64,000 nt of DNA, from contig NZ_CP042831.1 in assembly GCF_008000935.1 (NCBI RefSeq), positions 372,001-436,000 on the forward strand. The letters run 5' to 3'. Shown piece by piece: positions 26,163 to 35,637 of the stretch. The notes under the pieces are model-generated. The model was not told where the DNA came from. It worked only from the letters and a program-made list of their open reading frames with translations, and searched no databases. Numbering within the stretch: the first letter of the stretch is position 1; each line of letters begins with the position of its first letter. A program made the translations under genes and the position numbers. The stretch is from Flavobacterium alkalisoli. Lineage in GTDB: Bacteria > Bacteroidota > Bacteroidia > Flavobacteriales > Flavobacteriaceae.

Positions 26163-27077
26163 TTAGTTTATGCTTCCTATAGTAACACTGTTACCAAAAT
26201 CACACTGGCTACAGCCATCTGTACCAAATAACCCATCAGTACCTTTACAGGCAGCAAAGTTCCAGAAATCACGTGTACGGAATAAAGGACCTTTACCTGA
26301 AGCTCCCCAGTTACCGCTAAAGTTGAATTCTGTTTTTTCACAAGACATAGCTACTAGGTTGTTCCATGTACCATATTCATCTCCGGCATCAGCAGGATTC
26401 CTGTAATCTCCGTAATACGTACACTCATACCCAAAGAAGCTTGAAGAACGTGAGTTATGATACATTCCGTGTGCTTTTTTACCTACATAACCCACAACTC
26501 TTGTTCCTGCAGCTTTATTTCTCCAGTCTTTTGTATACCAGCCACCATGCTGAAAATATGTTACTGTTAAGATTTTTTGTGTAGATTTCTTTACCTGAAG
26601 TACGATATGCTCCCAGTCATAATCATGACCTCCCTGTCCTGCAGCACAAGGCTCCTGACGTTTGTAAGTAAACCAGTATTCTATAAATATCTTATCAGAA
26701 TCAGACGGATGCTGCTGTACATCATAATAAGTAGGAAATACAGGTGCTGTAGGCGCTGTAGCATCAGTTAGTGCAAGTTCGCCACCACATACCTTACCTC
26801 CGGCAGCAGAGCTGGCCCATACAGTCTCTACAGAAGCAGGATAATCCGGTGCTGCACGATCAAACTTTACCAACGGAGCAAACTGATTTGCCCAGGTACC
26901 GGCATTGGTCGTCACCTTAGTAGGACTCTCACTACAGTCACAATTTAAAAAAGGGTGAACATTTGTAACTTTAGTATTAAAAGTTACGCTTTGTGCTTCT
27001 TCTGCATCCGGAGTTGAACACTGCACAAACATAAATACGCCGATTAGCATCAGCAGTTTTAAAAAATTGGTTTTCAT
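26163..27077 (-). CDS. Secreted lipoprotein with Vps62/NPP1-like DWEH motif
   Basis: 304 residues. The signal peptide ends at lipobox MFVQC (Cys20). A FAPLVKFDRAAPDYPASVE stretch (about 66-84), then HDYDWEHIVLQV (151-162), a YFQHGGWY strand (174-181) and a KKAHGMYHN turn (200-208) match in order the layout of Vps62/DUF946 proteins. The DWEH core also recalls the GHRHDWE heptapeptide of NPP1 necrosis-inducing proteins. Ten or so cysteines, several clustered at the C-terminus (CSQCDF), suggest disulfides. The Asp, Glu and His residues could bind a metal. Function unknown; it is exported and surface-exposed at most by inference. Single gene with its own terminator. Confidence 0.55.
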   Translation of the reverse strand: MKTNFLKLLMLIGVFMFVQCSTPDAEEAQSVTFNTKVTNVHPFLNCDCSESPTKVTTNAGTWANQFAPLVKFDRAAPDYPASVETVWASSAAGGKVCGGELALTDATAPTAPVFPTYYDVQQHPSDSDKIFIEYWFTYKRQEPCAAGQGGHDYDWEHIVLQVKKSTQKILTVTYFQHGGWYTKDWRNKAAGTRVVGYVGKKAHGMYHNSRSSSFFGYECTYYGDYRNPADAGDEYGTWNNLVAMSCEKTEFNFSGNWGASGKGPLFRTRDFWNFAACKGTDGLFGTDGCSQCDFGNSVTIGSIN

Positions 27078-27099
27078 CTTTATAAATTTTTAGTTGGTT

Positions 27100-27115
27100 T
27101 TCAGATTTATATCTG
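27100..27115. promoter_or_regulatory. Short inverted repeat in the leader of the DWEH lipoprotein gene
   Basis: TCAGAT and ATCTGA arms (27100-27105 and 27110-27115) around TTAT, 23 bases upstream of the start codon. Possibly an operator; the arms are short. Confidence 0.3.
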
Positions 27116-27264
27116 ATTCAATATTTTATAAAGAAGATTTTTACCACGGCAGTACAAAGAACATCTATTAAGATTAACTCAACATCTATAAAGTATTTTT
27201 AAATCTTTAAAAAAGTGTTAAGCAGTTAAGAAACTATTTTTCAGAAACTTAACCCCTAAAATAA

Positions 27265-27290
27265 AAAAGCCCCGCTATTGCGGGACTTTA
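27265..27290 (-). terminator. Terminator-like hairpin upstream of the DWEH lipoprotein gene
   Basis: Arms AAGCCCCGC (27267-27275) and GCGGGACTT (27280-27288), one G-U pair. On the minus strand it is followed by a T-run. It lies 22 bases past the TlpA-like gene's stop codon side (that gene ends at 27310, reading leftward), so it terminates the TlpA-like operon. Confidence 0.8.
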
Positions 27291-27309
27291 TGTATAATAT
27301 ATTGTTCTT

Positions 27310-27813
27310 TTATTTCAATGCCTTTTTTATTGCTTTACGCAAAGAATCTACCCCTCCTTCATGATATCCCTTTTCAATTTTAATCAATTTCCCTTCCCTG
27401 TCATAAAGAATAACCGTAGGAAACAGATCTACACTAAAGTCTTCAAAAATCTTTTCTCCGGTTTTATAGGTAGACAAATAATTCATCTTTTTATAGTCTA
27501 TATATTCATTTACATCTTCCTGAGCATCAAAATGATTAATTCCAATAATAACCAGATCATCTTTAAACTCTTCCTGCAACTCAATTAATCCAGGTATAGA
27601 CTTAACACAGTATTTGCAGGATCTGTACCAAAAGTCCAGCAACACTACTTTCCCTTTGAATTCACTTAATTTTACCGTTTCATTGTTATTAAGGTTTAGC
27701 TCCAAATCCGGTATATGTTTTATATCTTTTTTTGTTTGAGCTCCGGCAGTAAATAAGCTAAATATGGTTACAAAAAGACTCAATATGATTATAAGAGAAT
27801 TTTTTCTTGTCAT
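27310..27813 (-). CDS. TlpA-like thioredoxin-fold protein
   Basis: 167 residues. Signal peptide cleaved after about FTAGAQ; then a thioredoxin fold with LSEFKGKVVLLDFWYRSC leading into the redox motif Cys66-Lys-Tyr-Cys69, and the cis-Pro in FPTVILYD. A periplasmic thiol-disulfide oxidoreductase of the TlpA/ResA group; in such proteins the WCxxC tryptophan is often present, but here the residue before the motif is Ser. Follows the LolA-like gene by 26 bases, so the two are one operon and may act on the same extracytoplasmic pathway. Confidence 0.88.
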   Translation of the reverse strand: MTRKNSLIIILSLFVTIFSLFTAGAQTKKDIKHIPDLELNLNNNETVKLSEFKGKVVLLDFWYRSCKYCVKSIPGLIELQEEFKDDLVIIGINHFDAQEDVNEYIDYKKMNYLSTYKTGEKIFEDFSVDLFPTVILYDREGKLIKIEKGYHEGGVDSLRKAIKKALK

Positions 27814-27839
27814 GGTTCTTTAGATGATGATTAGTTTAT

Positions 27840-28649
27840 CTACCCCTGGTCTTTAATTTTTTCTTTAAACACTTTGTAACGTTCAGCCAAGTTTATAGTT
27901 TGATTTTTATCAACTTTAAACTTTTCTAAAGAGATTTCCGGATTAATCGCCAGGTATTCAATTTCATAATAATTATATTCTTCCATATTTTCCCATCGCG
28001 CAAAAAAATAACCGCCTATCGGGAGATAATTTGACTTATTGATATATAACTTATTAACCTTGTCTCTTGCATCCTCATTGTCCTTAAAATTAATCGTAAT
28101 ACAGTAAACCTCCTTATCTTTAAGCATCTCTTCTGTAATCAAAACATTTGCACCCTGAGAGTCATCTTTACCCGAAGATTTCCTCAAGGCAAAATACTCA
28201 CCTAACAATAAATAACTATAGCTTTGTACTATTTGCTGTGTCATTCTCTTACCTTTATCTATATAAGGTTCTTTATAAACATCAAGAGAATCAACTAAAC
28301 GGTCAACGTTAAATGTTCTTTTACCATCATACTTCATATAACTAAAAAACTTCCCTTCTGCAGACGTTTCTTCTACAATATGGTAAGCTTTTAGCCTATC
28401 TTTAGGAGCAATATATAACGAACAAACAGCTATAGTACAAAGAGTATCTTTTTGTGTTAAACTTTTGCTTTGATAATTCATCTTATAGACTACCGTATTA
28501 ATCTTTTCTGAAGATTCAAACATTTTTTTAACCACTTCTCTCGTTTCTTCTTTAGTAAGCTGCGATTGGGCACTAGCAGTAAATGAGTTTAATAAGATTG
28601 TGATAAGACCGGAAAGGAAGAATAAATTTCTGTTGAATAGATATTTCAT
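27840..28649 (-). CDS. Exported protein of unknown function (LolA-like layout)
   Basis: 269 residues from ATG 28649, giving a signal peptide ending near FTASAQ; an earlier TTG/ATG upstream would spoil it. The mature part has YDGKRTFNVDRLVDS, a central TQQIVQSYSYLLLGEYFALR helix, and repeated strands such as YCITINFKDNED and LYINKSNYLPIGGYF. The pattern of strand pairs followed by an INKSNYLPIG turn recalls outer-membrane lipoprotein carrier-like (LolA/LolB) folds found in many Bacteroidota secreted proteins, but the similarity is only by layout. Upstream partner of the TlpA-like protein. Confidence 0.55.
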   Translation of the reverse strand: MKYLFNRNLFFLSGLITILLNSFTASAQSQLTKEETREVVKKMFESSEKINTVVYKMNYQSKSLTQKDTLCTIAVCSLYIAPKDRLKAYHIVEETSAEGKFFSYMKYDGKRTFNVDRLVDSLDVYKEPYIDKGKRMTQQIVQSYSYLLLGEYFALRKSSGKDDSQGANVLITEEMLKDKEVYCITINFKDNEDARDKVNKLYINKSNYLPIGGYFFARWENMEEYNYYEIEYLAINPEISLEKFKVDKNQTINLAERYKVFKEKIKDQG

Positions 28650-28763
28650 AAGGTGTGCTGATTTGATACACAATTATACGAAAAAACTATTATATACAGA
28701 TTATCATAGATTTTGGAGTATCTAAACAGAGATTACATAAGAAGCTGAAAGAAATAAAAACAA

Positions 28764-28790
28764 AAAAGCCTGAACTTTCGTTCAGGCTTT
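28764..28790 (-). terminator. Terminator of the tRNA operon
   Basis: Perfect 10-base stem AAGCCTGAAC/GTTCAGGCTT with loop TTTC and, on the minus strand, a T-run after it. Confidence 0.85.
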
Positions 28791-28795
28791 TATAG

Positions 28796-28881
28796 TACTC
28801 AAGGCGGGACTTGAACCCGCACGGGCATTACTACCCACTGGATTTTAAGTCCAGCGTGTCTACCAATTCCACCACTCGAGC
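28796..28881 (-). tRNA. tRNA-Leu (anticodon TAA)
   Basis: 86 bases including a long variable arm, as expected for a class II tRNA. The acceptor arm begins GCTCGAG and pairs with CTTGAGT (with G-U pairs); D-arm sequence GTGGTGGAATTGGTAGACAC; anticodon stem CTGGA/TCCAG enclosing the loop with TAA; T-arm GCGGGTTCAAGTCCCGC. CCA is not encoded. Co-transcribed with the tRNA-Gly gene 16 bases upstream. Confidence 0.93.
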
Positions 28882-28897
28882 ATTTTGGTAGTATTTG

Positions 28898-28970
28898 AGC
28901 GAAAAACGGGGTTCGAACCCGCGACCTCAACCTTGGCAAGGTTGCGCTCTACCAACTGAGCTATTTTCGC
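28898..28970 (-). tRNA. tRNA-Gly (anticodon GCC)
   Basis: 73 bases. Acceptor GCGAAAA pairs with TTTTCGC; D-arm TAGCTCAGTTGGTAGAGC; anticodon loop TTGCCAA within CAACC/GGTTG-type stem, giving GCC; T-arm CGGGTTCGAACCCG. CCA is not encoded. First gene of a two-tRNA operon with its promoter at 29008-29015. Confidence 0.94.
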
Positions 28971-29007
28971 ATTATCAATATCCGCTGTTTGCTTGTGTAT
29001 TGCGGTG

Positions 29008-29037
29008 CAAATGTAGCACATTTATTCAATTCTACAA
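29008..29037 (-). promoter_or_regulatory. Promoter of the tRNA operon
   Basis: On the minus strand TTG (29037-29035), a 19-base spacer, then TACATTTG (29015-29008). Matches the TTG/TAnnTTTG pattern at typical spacing, about 38 bases before the tRNA-Gly gene. Confidence 0.65.
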
Positions 29038-29117
29038 GTGTTTTTTAAAAAAAAATTTACCGAAAAATATAACCTATTGATAACCTTTAGCTTAAATATA
29101 AAACTTTTTTTAAGGTT

Positions 29118-31724
29118 CTATTTTGCCAGCATTCGTTTAATCTCGTTAAGCTTCATTAACGCCTCTACGGGAGTAAGCGTGTTGATATCAAGATTAACTA
29201 TTTCCTCTTTTATTTCCTCTAAAAGCGGGTCGTCAAGATTAAAAAAACTAAGCTGTAGTTCATCATCCTTAGAAGCTTTCCCGTTAGACAACGCCTCACC
29301 CGAATGATCTTTCTCCAGTTTTTTAAGCAGCTTTTGTGCTTTTTGAATTACCGTTTGCGGCATACCCGCCATTTTTGCCACATGAATACCAAAACTGTGT
29401 GCACTCCCCCCTTTTACCAGTTTACGTATAAACAACACCGTATCCTTAAGCTCTTTTACCGAAACATTATAGTTTTGGATGCGCTCAAAAATATCCTGCA
29501 TTTCGTTTAGTTCGTGGTAATGGGTAGCAAAAAGCGTTTTTGGTTTTGCAGGGTGCTCGTGCAGGAATTCGGCAATTGCCCATGCAATGGAAATACCATC
29601 GTAAGTACTTGTACCACGGCCAATTTCATCCAGCAAAATAAGACTTCTGTCAGACAGGTTATTAAGAATAGAAGCTGTTTCGTTCATCTCTACCATAAAG
29701 GTTGATTCTCCCATAGAGATATTATCCGATGCACCTACCCTTGTAAATATCTTGTCTACCACACCCATCCTAACGCTTTCGGCAGGGACAAAACTACCCA
29801 TTTGTGCTAATAGCACTATAAGAGCTGTTTGCCTTAATATTGCCGACTTACCCGACATGTTAGGACCCGTAATCATTATTATCTGCTGCCCTTCCCTGTC
29901 CAGGTAAACATCGTTTGTTATATAAGGCACATCAACAGGAAGCTGTTTTTCAATAACCGGGTGGCGGCCTTCTTTTATTTCTAGATCAAAGCTGTCGTCA
30001 ATCTCCGGGCAAACATATTTGTTTTCTATTGCCAGTTGCGCAAATGATGTTAAACAATCCATTTGTGCCACCAATGCAGCATTAAGCTGTACCGGTTTAA
30101 TATAAGTTGCTATCCACACTACAAGCTGTTCAAACAATTGTGTTTCCAGCTGGTGTATCTTTTCTTCGGCTCCTAATATTTTAGCCTCATACTCTTTAAG
30201 CTCTTCGGTAATATAACGCTCGGCATTAACAAGGGTTTGTTTCCTTATCCATTCTGCCGGAACCTTATCCTTATGTGTATTCCTTACCTCTATATAGTAA
30301 CCAAATACATTATTGAATGATATTTTAAGCGAAGAAATACCCGTACGTTCTGATTCTCTTTTTTCTATAGCCTCTAAAAACTCTTTCCCTGAAAAAGCGA
30401 TGCTTCTAAGTTCATCAAGCTCAGGGTGTACACCTTTAGCAATAGCATTACCCTTGTTGATAGACACAGGTGCTTCGGGATGTACCGTAGCTTTAATTTT
30501 TTCCCTTAACAGGTCACAACTATGAAGGCTATCCCCTATAGCCTTAAGGGCTTCATTATCACTTTTCAGTGCCAGCTCCTTAATAGGTACAACAGCATCA
30601 AGCGAGTCGTTAAGGTAATTAACTTCCCTAGGGCTTACCTTACCTGCCGCGATTTTAGAGATAAGCCTCTCTAAATCGGAAATCTGTTTTACCTGCTGCT
30701 GTATTTTATGCAGCACTTGGGTATTATTGGTAAGATAAGAAACCACCTCATGTCTTGAGCGTATCTTATTTGCATCCTTAAGCGGTAATGCCAGCCAACG
30801 CTTTAAAAGCCTTCCTCCCATTGGCGACAGGGTTCTGTCTATAACATCGAGTAAGGTCACCGCATTAGGATTCGTACTGTTGTAAAGCTCAAGGTTACGT
30901 ATGGTAAAACGGTCCATCCATACATAAGCATCTTCTGCTATACGCTGAATGGAGGTAATATGCTGTACTTTGTTATGCTGTGTTTCCGAAAGGTAATATA
31001 GTACCGCTCCGGAAGCAATAACCCCCTCCTGCAGTTCCTCTATACCAAAACCTTTAAGCGAGTTGGTTTGAAAATGCCCGGTAAGGCTTTCAAAAGCATA
31101 ATCTTCTTTATATACCCAGTCTTCCAGATAAAAGGTATGATAATCTTCCCCAAAAGCCCCCCTGAAAGTAGCCTTATCCTGTTTTGGAACCAATACCTCA
31201 CTCGGACTGAAATTCTGTAAAAGTTTATCGATATATTCCTCATTACCCTGTGCGGTAAGGAATTCTCCCGTTGAAACATCCAGGAAAGAAACACCCAGTG
31301 TTTTCTTGCCGAAAAATACCGACGCTAGGAAGTTGTTAGATTTAGCACTAAGCACCTCATCATTCATCGAAACACCCGGTGTAACCAATTCGGTAACTCC
31401 GCGCTTCACGATAGTTTTAGTCATTTTAGGATCTTCCAGCTGATCGCATATAGCCACACGAAGACCCGCCTTCACCAGTTTAGGCAAATAGGTATTTAAT
31501 GAGTGGTGCGGAAAACCGGCCAGTGCCGTTTCGGTTTCACTACCGTTACCCCTTTTGGTTAGTACAATTCCTAAAATACCGGCTGCCCTAATGGCGTCTT
31601 CACCAAAAGTTTCATAAAAATCACCCACACGAAACAACAGGCACGCATCAGGATACTTTGCCTTAATGCTGTTATATTGCTTCATTAACGGGGTTTCTTT
31701 TGCTTTTTTCTCTTTTGTTGCCAA
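29118..31724 (-). CDS. mutS: DNA mismatch repair protein MutS
   Basis: 868 residues, full length. Mismatch-binding N-terminus with the Phe-x-Glu finger in [14 protein letters not shown], connector, lever/clamp region, then the ATPase with Walker [15 protein letters not shown], signature [20 protein letters not shown] including Walker B, and the conserved FATHYHEL. It recognises base mismatches and recruits MutL. The start is a TTG at 31724, preferred to an ATG 13 codons further on because the sequence after the TTG resembles the N-terminus of other Flavobacterium MutS proteins. Divergent from the TrmH-type methylase gene. Confidence 0.96.
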   Translation of the reverse strand: MATKEKKAKETPLMKQYNSIKAKYPDACLLFRVGDFYETFGEDAIRAAGILGIVLTKRGNGSETETALAGFPHHSLNTYLPKLVKAGLRVAICDQLEDPKMTKTIVKRGVTELVTPGVSMNDEVLSAKSNNFLASVFFGKKTLGVSFLDVSTGEFLTAQGNEEYIDKLLQNFSPSEVLVPKQDKATFRGAFGEDYHTFYLEDWVYKEDYAFESLTGHFQTNSLKGFGIEELQEGVIASGAVLYYLSETQHNKVQHITSIQRIAEDAYVWMDRFTIRNLELYNSTNPNAVTLLDVIDRTLSPMGGRLLKRWLALPLKDANKIRSRHEVVSYLTNNTQVLHKIQQQVKQISDLERLISKIAAGKVSPREVNYLNDSLDAVVPIKELALKSDNEALKAIGDSLHSCDLLREKIKATVHPEAPVSINKGNAIAKGVHPELDELRSIAFSGKEFLEAIEKRESERTGISSLKISFNNVFGYYIEVRNTHKDKVPAEWIRKQTLVNAERYITEELKEYEAKILGAEEKIHQLETQLFEQLVVWIATYIKPVQLNAALVAQMDCLTSFAQLAIENKYVCPEIDDSFDLEIKEGRHPVIEKQLPVDVPYITNDVYLDREGQQIIMITGPNMSGKSAILRQTALIVLLAQMGSFVPAESVRMGVVDKIFTRVGASDNISMGESTFMVEMNETASILNNLSDRSLILLDEIGRGTSTYDGISIAWAIAEFLHEHPAKPKTLFATHYHELNEMQDIFERIQNYNVSVKELKDTVLFIRKLVKGGSAHSFGIHVAKMAGMPQTVIQKAQKLLKKLEKDHSGEALSNGKASKDDELQLSFFNLDDPLLEEIKEEIVNLDINTLTPVEALMKLNEIKRMLAK

Positions 31725-31830
31725 GGTGAAGTTATTTACCGGTTATACTAAAGGGCGAATTTAATCAAATTCCAAAAAACTTAGGGTACACTGTTAGCAA
31801 ATGGTGGATAACTAAATAATATAATATGCT

Positions 31831-31838
31831 TACTTTTG
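31831..31838 (+). promoter_or_regulatory. -7 promoter element of the TrmH-type gene
   Basis: TACTTTTG, exact TAnnTTTG match, 25 bases before the ATG at 31863. Confidence 0.55.
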
Positions 31839-31862
31839 CAGCACGTATATTAAAGCAGAAAA

Positions 31863-32393
31863 ATGAGAAAACTGGCAAACAGCGAACTGGACAGGAAAAG
31901 TGTTGACGATTTTAAAAAAGCAGAAAAAACTCCTATCATAATTATTCTTGATGACATAAGAAGCCTGCACAACATCGGATCGGTTTTTCGCACCTGCGAT
32001 GCTTTTCTTATAGAAAAAATATACCTGTGCGGTATTACCGCCACACCTCCTAATAAGGAAATCCACAAAACTGCACTGGGCGCTACCGATACCGTAACCT
32101 GGGAATACCAAAAAGACGTACTTGAGGTTATTAATTCACTAAAAAGTGAAGACACCGAAGTATGGGCTATAGAACAGGTGGAAAACTCAGTTTTCCTAAA
32201 CGACTTTGCTCCGGAAAAAAACAAAAAATATGCACTTGTTTTTGGTAATGAGGTAAAAGGTGTATCACAAAAAGCAGTACAACTTTGCAACGGAACGATC
32301 GAAATTCCTCAATTAGGAACTAAACATTCCCTCAACATTTCGGTAAGTACAGGCATTGTTGTATGGGATATCTTTCAAAAACTACAACATTAG
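31863..32393 (+). CDS. TrmH/SpoU-family RNA 2'-O-methyltransferase
   Basis: 176 residues, a SPOUT domain without the N-terminal RNA-binding extension. The three SpoU motifs are present: LDDIRSLHNIGSVFRTCDAF, YALVFGNEVKGVSQ and GTKHSLNISVSTGIVVWDI, the last two forming the trefoil knot that binds S-adenosylmethionine. Probably methylates a ribose in tRNA or rRNA; the exact site cannot be told. Divergent from mutS. Confidence 0.93.
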   Translation: MRKLANSELDRKSVDDFKKAEKTPIIIILDDIRSLHNIGSVFRTCDAFLIEKIYLCGITATPPNKEIHKTALGATDTVTWEYQKDVLEVINSLKSEDTEVWAIEQVENSVFLNDFAPEKNKKYALVFGNEVKGVSQKAVQLCNGTIEIPQLGTKHSLNISVSTGIVVWDIFQKLQH

Positions 32394-32427
32394 TACCCCT
32401 AAAACGTTTTTTTCCTACTTTTACGGG

Positions 32428-34509
32428 ATGAAGTCCCTTAAATTTAAACATCTAGTTCTTTTATTGTCCTGTTTTGCATCATTAATTATAAATGCTCAGG
32501 ATGCTCCTCCCGTATTAACCGCAAGCGGAAACCAGATTTATTGTCCCGGCACGCCTATTAATATTGTAACCGATTTTAATATTACCGATGCCGATGACAC
32601 CGAAACCAATGCTGTATATATCCAGATATCATCAGGATATGTAAACGGACAGGACATACTATCACTAAACACTACAATACCAAACATAACAAGCAACTGG
32701 AATACTGCTTCAGGCAAGCTTACCATAGAAGGTGTAGGCGGGCAAAGCGTTCCTTATAACGATTTGATAACCGCAGTACAAAATGTGGTATATAACAATA
32801 CCTCAGCTAACCCAAGCGGCTCAAGAACCTTTTCCATTACTATAGGACAGGCTAACTATCTACCCTCTACAGGTCATTATTATCAGTTTGTACCATCATT
32901 AGGCATCAGTTGGACAGCCGCTAAAGATGCAGCTGCTGCAAGTACCTACTACGGATTACAGGGATACCTGGCCACCATACTTTCTTCAGACGAAGCACAG
33001 CTTGTAGGCGAACAGGCAACAGGCACAGGCTGGATAGGCGGAAGCGATTCGCAAACTGAAGGTGTATGGAAATGGATGACAGGCCCTGAAGCCGGCACAA
33101 CATTTTGGAATGGTGGTGTAAACGGCTCAACACCAAACTTTGCCTTTTGGAACACGGGAGAACCCAACAACCAGAATGATGAAGATTATGCTCACATCAC
33201 CGCACCGGGTGTAGGTATAGCAGGTTCATGGAACGACCTGCCCGTAAGCGGAAGCACAGGAGACTATGTTCCTAAAGGATATATTGTTGAATATGGAGGA
33301 ATGCCCGGGGACCCTGCATTACAGATATCTGCGAGTACAACAATAATCATCCCTACAATTACAGGAACCACACCTGCAGGCAATTGCGGCGAAGGATCGG
33401 TTATACTGCAGGCCACCGCCGGAACTGCATTGATATACTGGTATGCAAATCCAAACGGCGGAACTCCGTTAGCTACAGGCAGTAGTTTTACAACGCCTAT
33501 ACTAACAACTACCACTACCTATTATGCATCAACTCACGATGAAACCTGTACAACTGCATCAAGAACTGCAGTAACAGCAACCATAAACCCAATTCCAACT
33601 GTAACAGTAACACAGCCTGACCCCATATGTAGTGAAGAAACAGCAACACTACAGGCAATGCCGTCAGCAGGAAATGTAAACTGGTATAGCGCTGCAACTG
33701 GTGGTACAGCGATAGGTTCTGGAACAAGTTTTACAACACCGGTTTTAAATTCAGACACAACTTTTTATGCCGAAGCCATTAGTAACGGATGTCCGTCTGC
33801 TTCGAGGGAAGCGGTAACGGTTACCGTAAATACTATTCCGGACGCGGGAGAAGATGAGGAAGCTGTTTTTTGTGAAGGCAGCCAGGCAACACTAAACGCT
33901 AATGTTAGCAATGTTACTTATTTATGGTCTAACGGAGAAACCACTCCGAGTATTACCGTAAGTCAGGCAGGAACCTACACCCTTGAAGTAACCAACAGTT
34001 CCGGATGCAGCGACAGTAAAACTTTTACAGCCGTTATGCTTACCGCACCTGTAATAGACAATGTTGTGGTAAACTCGGCAACAGCAACTGTAATAATGGA
34101 AGATACCGACTTTACGAGTTACGAATATTCACTTGACGGGATAAATTATCAAACATCAAATATGTTTTATAATCTTAGTGCAGGGCAGCATACCGCTTAT
34201 GCACGATCGCAAAATGGATGTGGTATGGACTCGCAAACCTTTTTTGTATTGCTTATCCCCAGATATTTTACCCCTAACAACGATTCAGTTAACGATGTAT
34301 TTACTATAGCAGGATTATCTACTTATCCTCTTGCTAAAATCAGCATTTTTGACCGTTATGGCAAAATTATAACAGTGCTTAGCAGCCGTAACCGTTATTG
34401 GGATGGCACCTATAACGGACGCAACCTGCCCTCCAGCGATTACTGGTACGTTATACAGTTAGACCCGTCACTACCTGAAATAAAAGGGCATGTGGCATTA
34501 ATTCGATAA
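32428..34509 (+). CDS. Secreted C-type lectin-domain protein with T9SS type B sorting domain
   Basis: 693 residues from ATG 32428, which begins a signal peptide ending IINAQ; upstream in-frame ATG at 32356 overlaps the previous gene and was rejected. About residues 148-290 form a C-type lectin domain (GYLATILSSDEAQLVGEQ, WIGGSDSQTEGVWKWMTG, FWNTGEPNNQNDEDYAHI). Residues about 305-500 hold two Ig-like repeats each with a YWYANPNGGTPLATG or NWYSAATGGTAIGSG turn. From about 610, RYFTPNNDSVNDVFTIAG and FDRYGKIITVL, then WDGTYNGRNLPSSDYWY, form the gliding-motility-type C-terminal sorting domain used by T9SS. Likely a surface adhesin that binds sugars. Its last 12 bases overlap the 3' end of the convergent gene. 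Confidence 0.9.
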   Translation: MKSLKFKHLVLLLSCFASLIINAQDAPPVLTASGNQIYCPGTPINIVTDFNITDADDTETNAVYIQISSGYVNGQDILSLNTTIPNITSNWNTASGKLTIEGVGGQSVPYNDLITAVQNVVYNNTSANPSGSRTFSITIGQANYLPSTGHYYQFVPSLGISWTAAKDAAAASTYYGLQGYLATILSSDEAQLVGEQATGTGWIGGSDSQTEGVWKWMTGPEAGTTFWNGGVNGSTPNFAFWNTGEPNNQNDEDYAHITAPGVGIAGSWNDLPVSGSTGDYVPKGYIVEYGGMPGDPALQISASTTIIIPTITGTTPAGNCGEGSVILQATAGTALIYWYANPNGGTPLATGSSFTTPILTTTTTYYASTHDETCTTASRTAVTATINPIPTVTVTQPDPICSEETATLQAMPSAGNVNWYSAATGGTAIGSGTSFTTPVLNSDTTFYAEAISNGCPSASREAVTVTVNTIPDAGEDEEAVFCEGSQATLNANVSNVTYLWSNGETTPSITVSQAGTYTLEVTNSSGCSDSKTFTAVMLTAPVIDNVVVNSATATVIMEDTDFTSYEYSLDGINYQTSNMFYNLSAGQHTAYARSQNGCGMDSQTFFVLLIPRYFTPNNDSVNDVFTIAGLSTYPLAKISIFDRYGKIITVLSSRNRYWDGTYNGRNLPSSDYWYVIQLDPSLPEIKGHVALIR

Positions 34510-35637
34510 GATATGGTTTTGAATTTGGTTTAGGATATCCAGATAATCTTCCTGATTATTTACAAAATCTTTACCCTCTACATCAATCAGCAGGATATTC
34601 ATCCCCTGTTGTGTTTTGATATACTCCATATAGCCGCTGTTAAGCTTATCCAGGTATTCCGGCTGAATATCCTGTTCGTAGGTACGCCCACGTTTTTTTA
34701 TCTGCTCTAATAAGGCATCCGTTTTTCGGTACAGATAAACGTATAAATCGGGCTTGGGCGTTTCCCTGTTTATAATATCAAAAAGTTTATGGTACAACCT
34801 GTATTCATCTTCGGTAAGGGTTACCTTGGCAAATATCAGCGATTTAAAAATGTGATAGTCGGACACCACAAAATCACTAAATAAATCCAATTGGGATAAA
34901 TCGTCTGAAAGTTGCTGGTGCCTGTCGGCAAGAAAAGACATCTCCAGCGGAAAAGCATATCGTGAAGGCTCCTTATAAAACTTAGGCAGGAATGGGTTAT
35001 CTGCAAAACGCTCCAAAATAATTTTTGCGTTAAAATCCTCGGCTATTCTTCCTGAAAGAGAAGTCTTCCCAGCACCTATATTTCCTTCAATAGCTATATA
35101 ATTAGCTCCTGTAAACTGTATGCTTTTTATAGGATTTTCCAATTGGGAAACCAGTTTACAGTCACTATGATCGGCTGATTCTTCTATAAGAAGGTCAATA
35201 TCCTTTTTAAGCACCGGATGCACCCATTCCGGCATTACATCCCTTAACGGATACAGCACAAAATTCCTGTCCTGCATTCGCGGATGCGGAAGGGTTAATT
35301 CAGGTAATGCGGCCACCTCATTATTAAACGCAATAATATCAACATCAATAACACGGGCGCTATATCCCTGCCCTTCACCCCTTACCCTGCCTGCATCAAG
35401 TTCGGCCTTAAGTAGCTCCTGCAAAAGCTGTACAGCTGTTTTATGGGTGTGTACCAAAACAGCGCAATTATAAAAATCGTCACTTTCAAAACCCCATGAA
35501 GGCGTTTCATACAGACCGGAAACCTGTACCACTGTAGCTATATGGTTATGTATATAACTAATACAGTCCTGTATGTGTTGCAGTCTGTCACCCTGATTAC
35601 TTCCAAGGGATAATATGGCGCGATTTTGAAATTTCAT
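34498..35637 (-). CDS. folK: FolK-deoxynucleoside kinase fusion
   Basis: 379 residues from ATG 35637. Residues about 6-158 are 6-hydroxymethyl-7,8-dihydropterin pyrophosphokinase: AILSLGSNQGDR, ETPSWGF, and ARVIDVDIIAF with the metal-binding Asp98/Asp100, then LPHPRMQDRNFVLYPL. Residues about 178-379 are a deoxynucleoside kinase: P-loop AIEGNIGAGKTS, ILERFADNPFLP, the DRH helix, and RGRTYEQDIQPEYL near the lid. The first part acts in folate synthesis, the second salvages deoxynucleosides. All key residues look intact, so both activities are plausible. I know this fusion as recurrent in Flavobacteriia, so it is probably not an assembly error. The 3' end overlaps the lectin-domain gene by 12 bases. 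Confidence 0.9.
   Translation of the reverse strand: MKFQNRAILSLGSNQGDRLQHIQDCISYIHNHIATVVQVSGLYETPSWGFESDDFYNCAVLVHTHKTAVQLLQELLKAELDAGRVRGEGQGYSARVIDVDIIAFNNEVAALPELTLPHPRMQDRNFVLYPLRDVMPEWVHPVLKKDIDLLIEESADHSDCKLVSQLENPIKSIQFTGANYIAIEGNIGAGKTSLSGRIAEDFNAKIILERFADNPFLPKFYKEPSRYAFPLEMSFLADRHQQLSDDLSQLDLFSDFVVSDYHIFKSLIFAKVTLTEDEYRLYHKLFDIINRETPKPDLYVYLYRKTDALLEQIKKRGRTYEQDIQPEYLDKLNSGYMEYIKTQQGMNILLIDVEGKDFVNNQEDYLDILNQIQNHILSN

Noticed and set aside
28796..28970. tRNA pair as a possible integration site
   Set aside because: No direct repeat of a tRNA 3' end, integrase gene or foreign-looking segment is found next to it; mutS follows directly.
29038..29117. Possible small gene between the tRNA operon and mutS
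   Set aside because: AT-rich bases with homopolymer runs; no start codon with a plausible frame or promoter.
32356..32427. Extension of the lectin-domain protein into the TrmH-type gene
   Set aside because: It overlaps the methylase coding sequence and precedes a complete signal peptide start at 32428.
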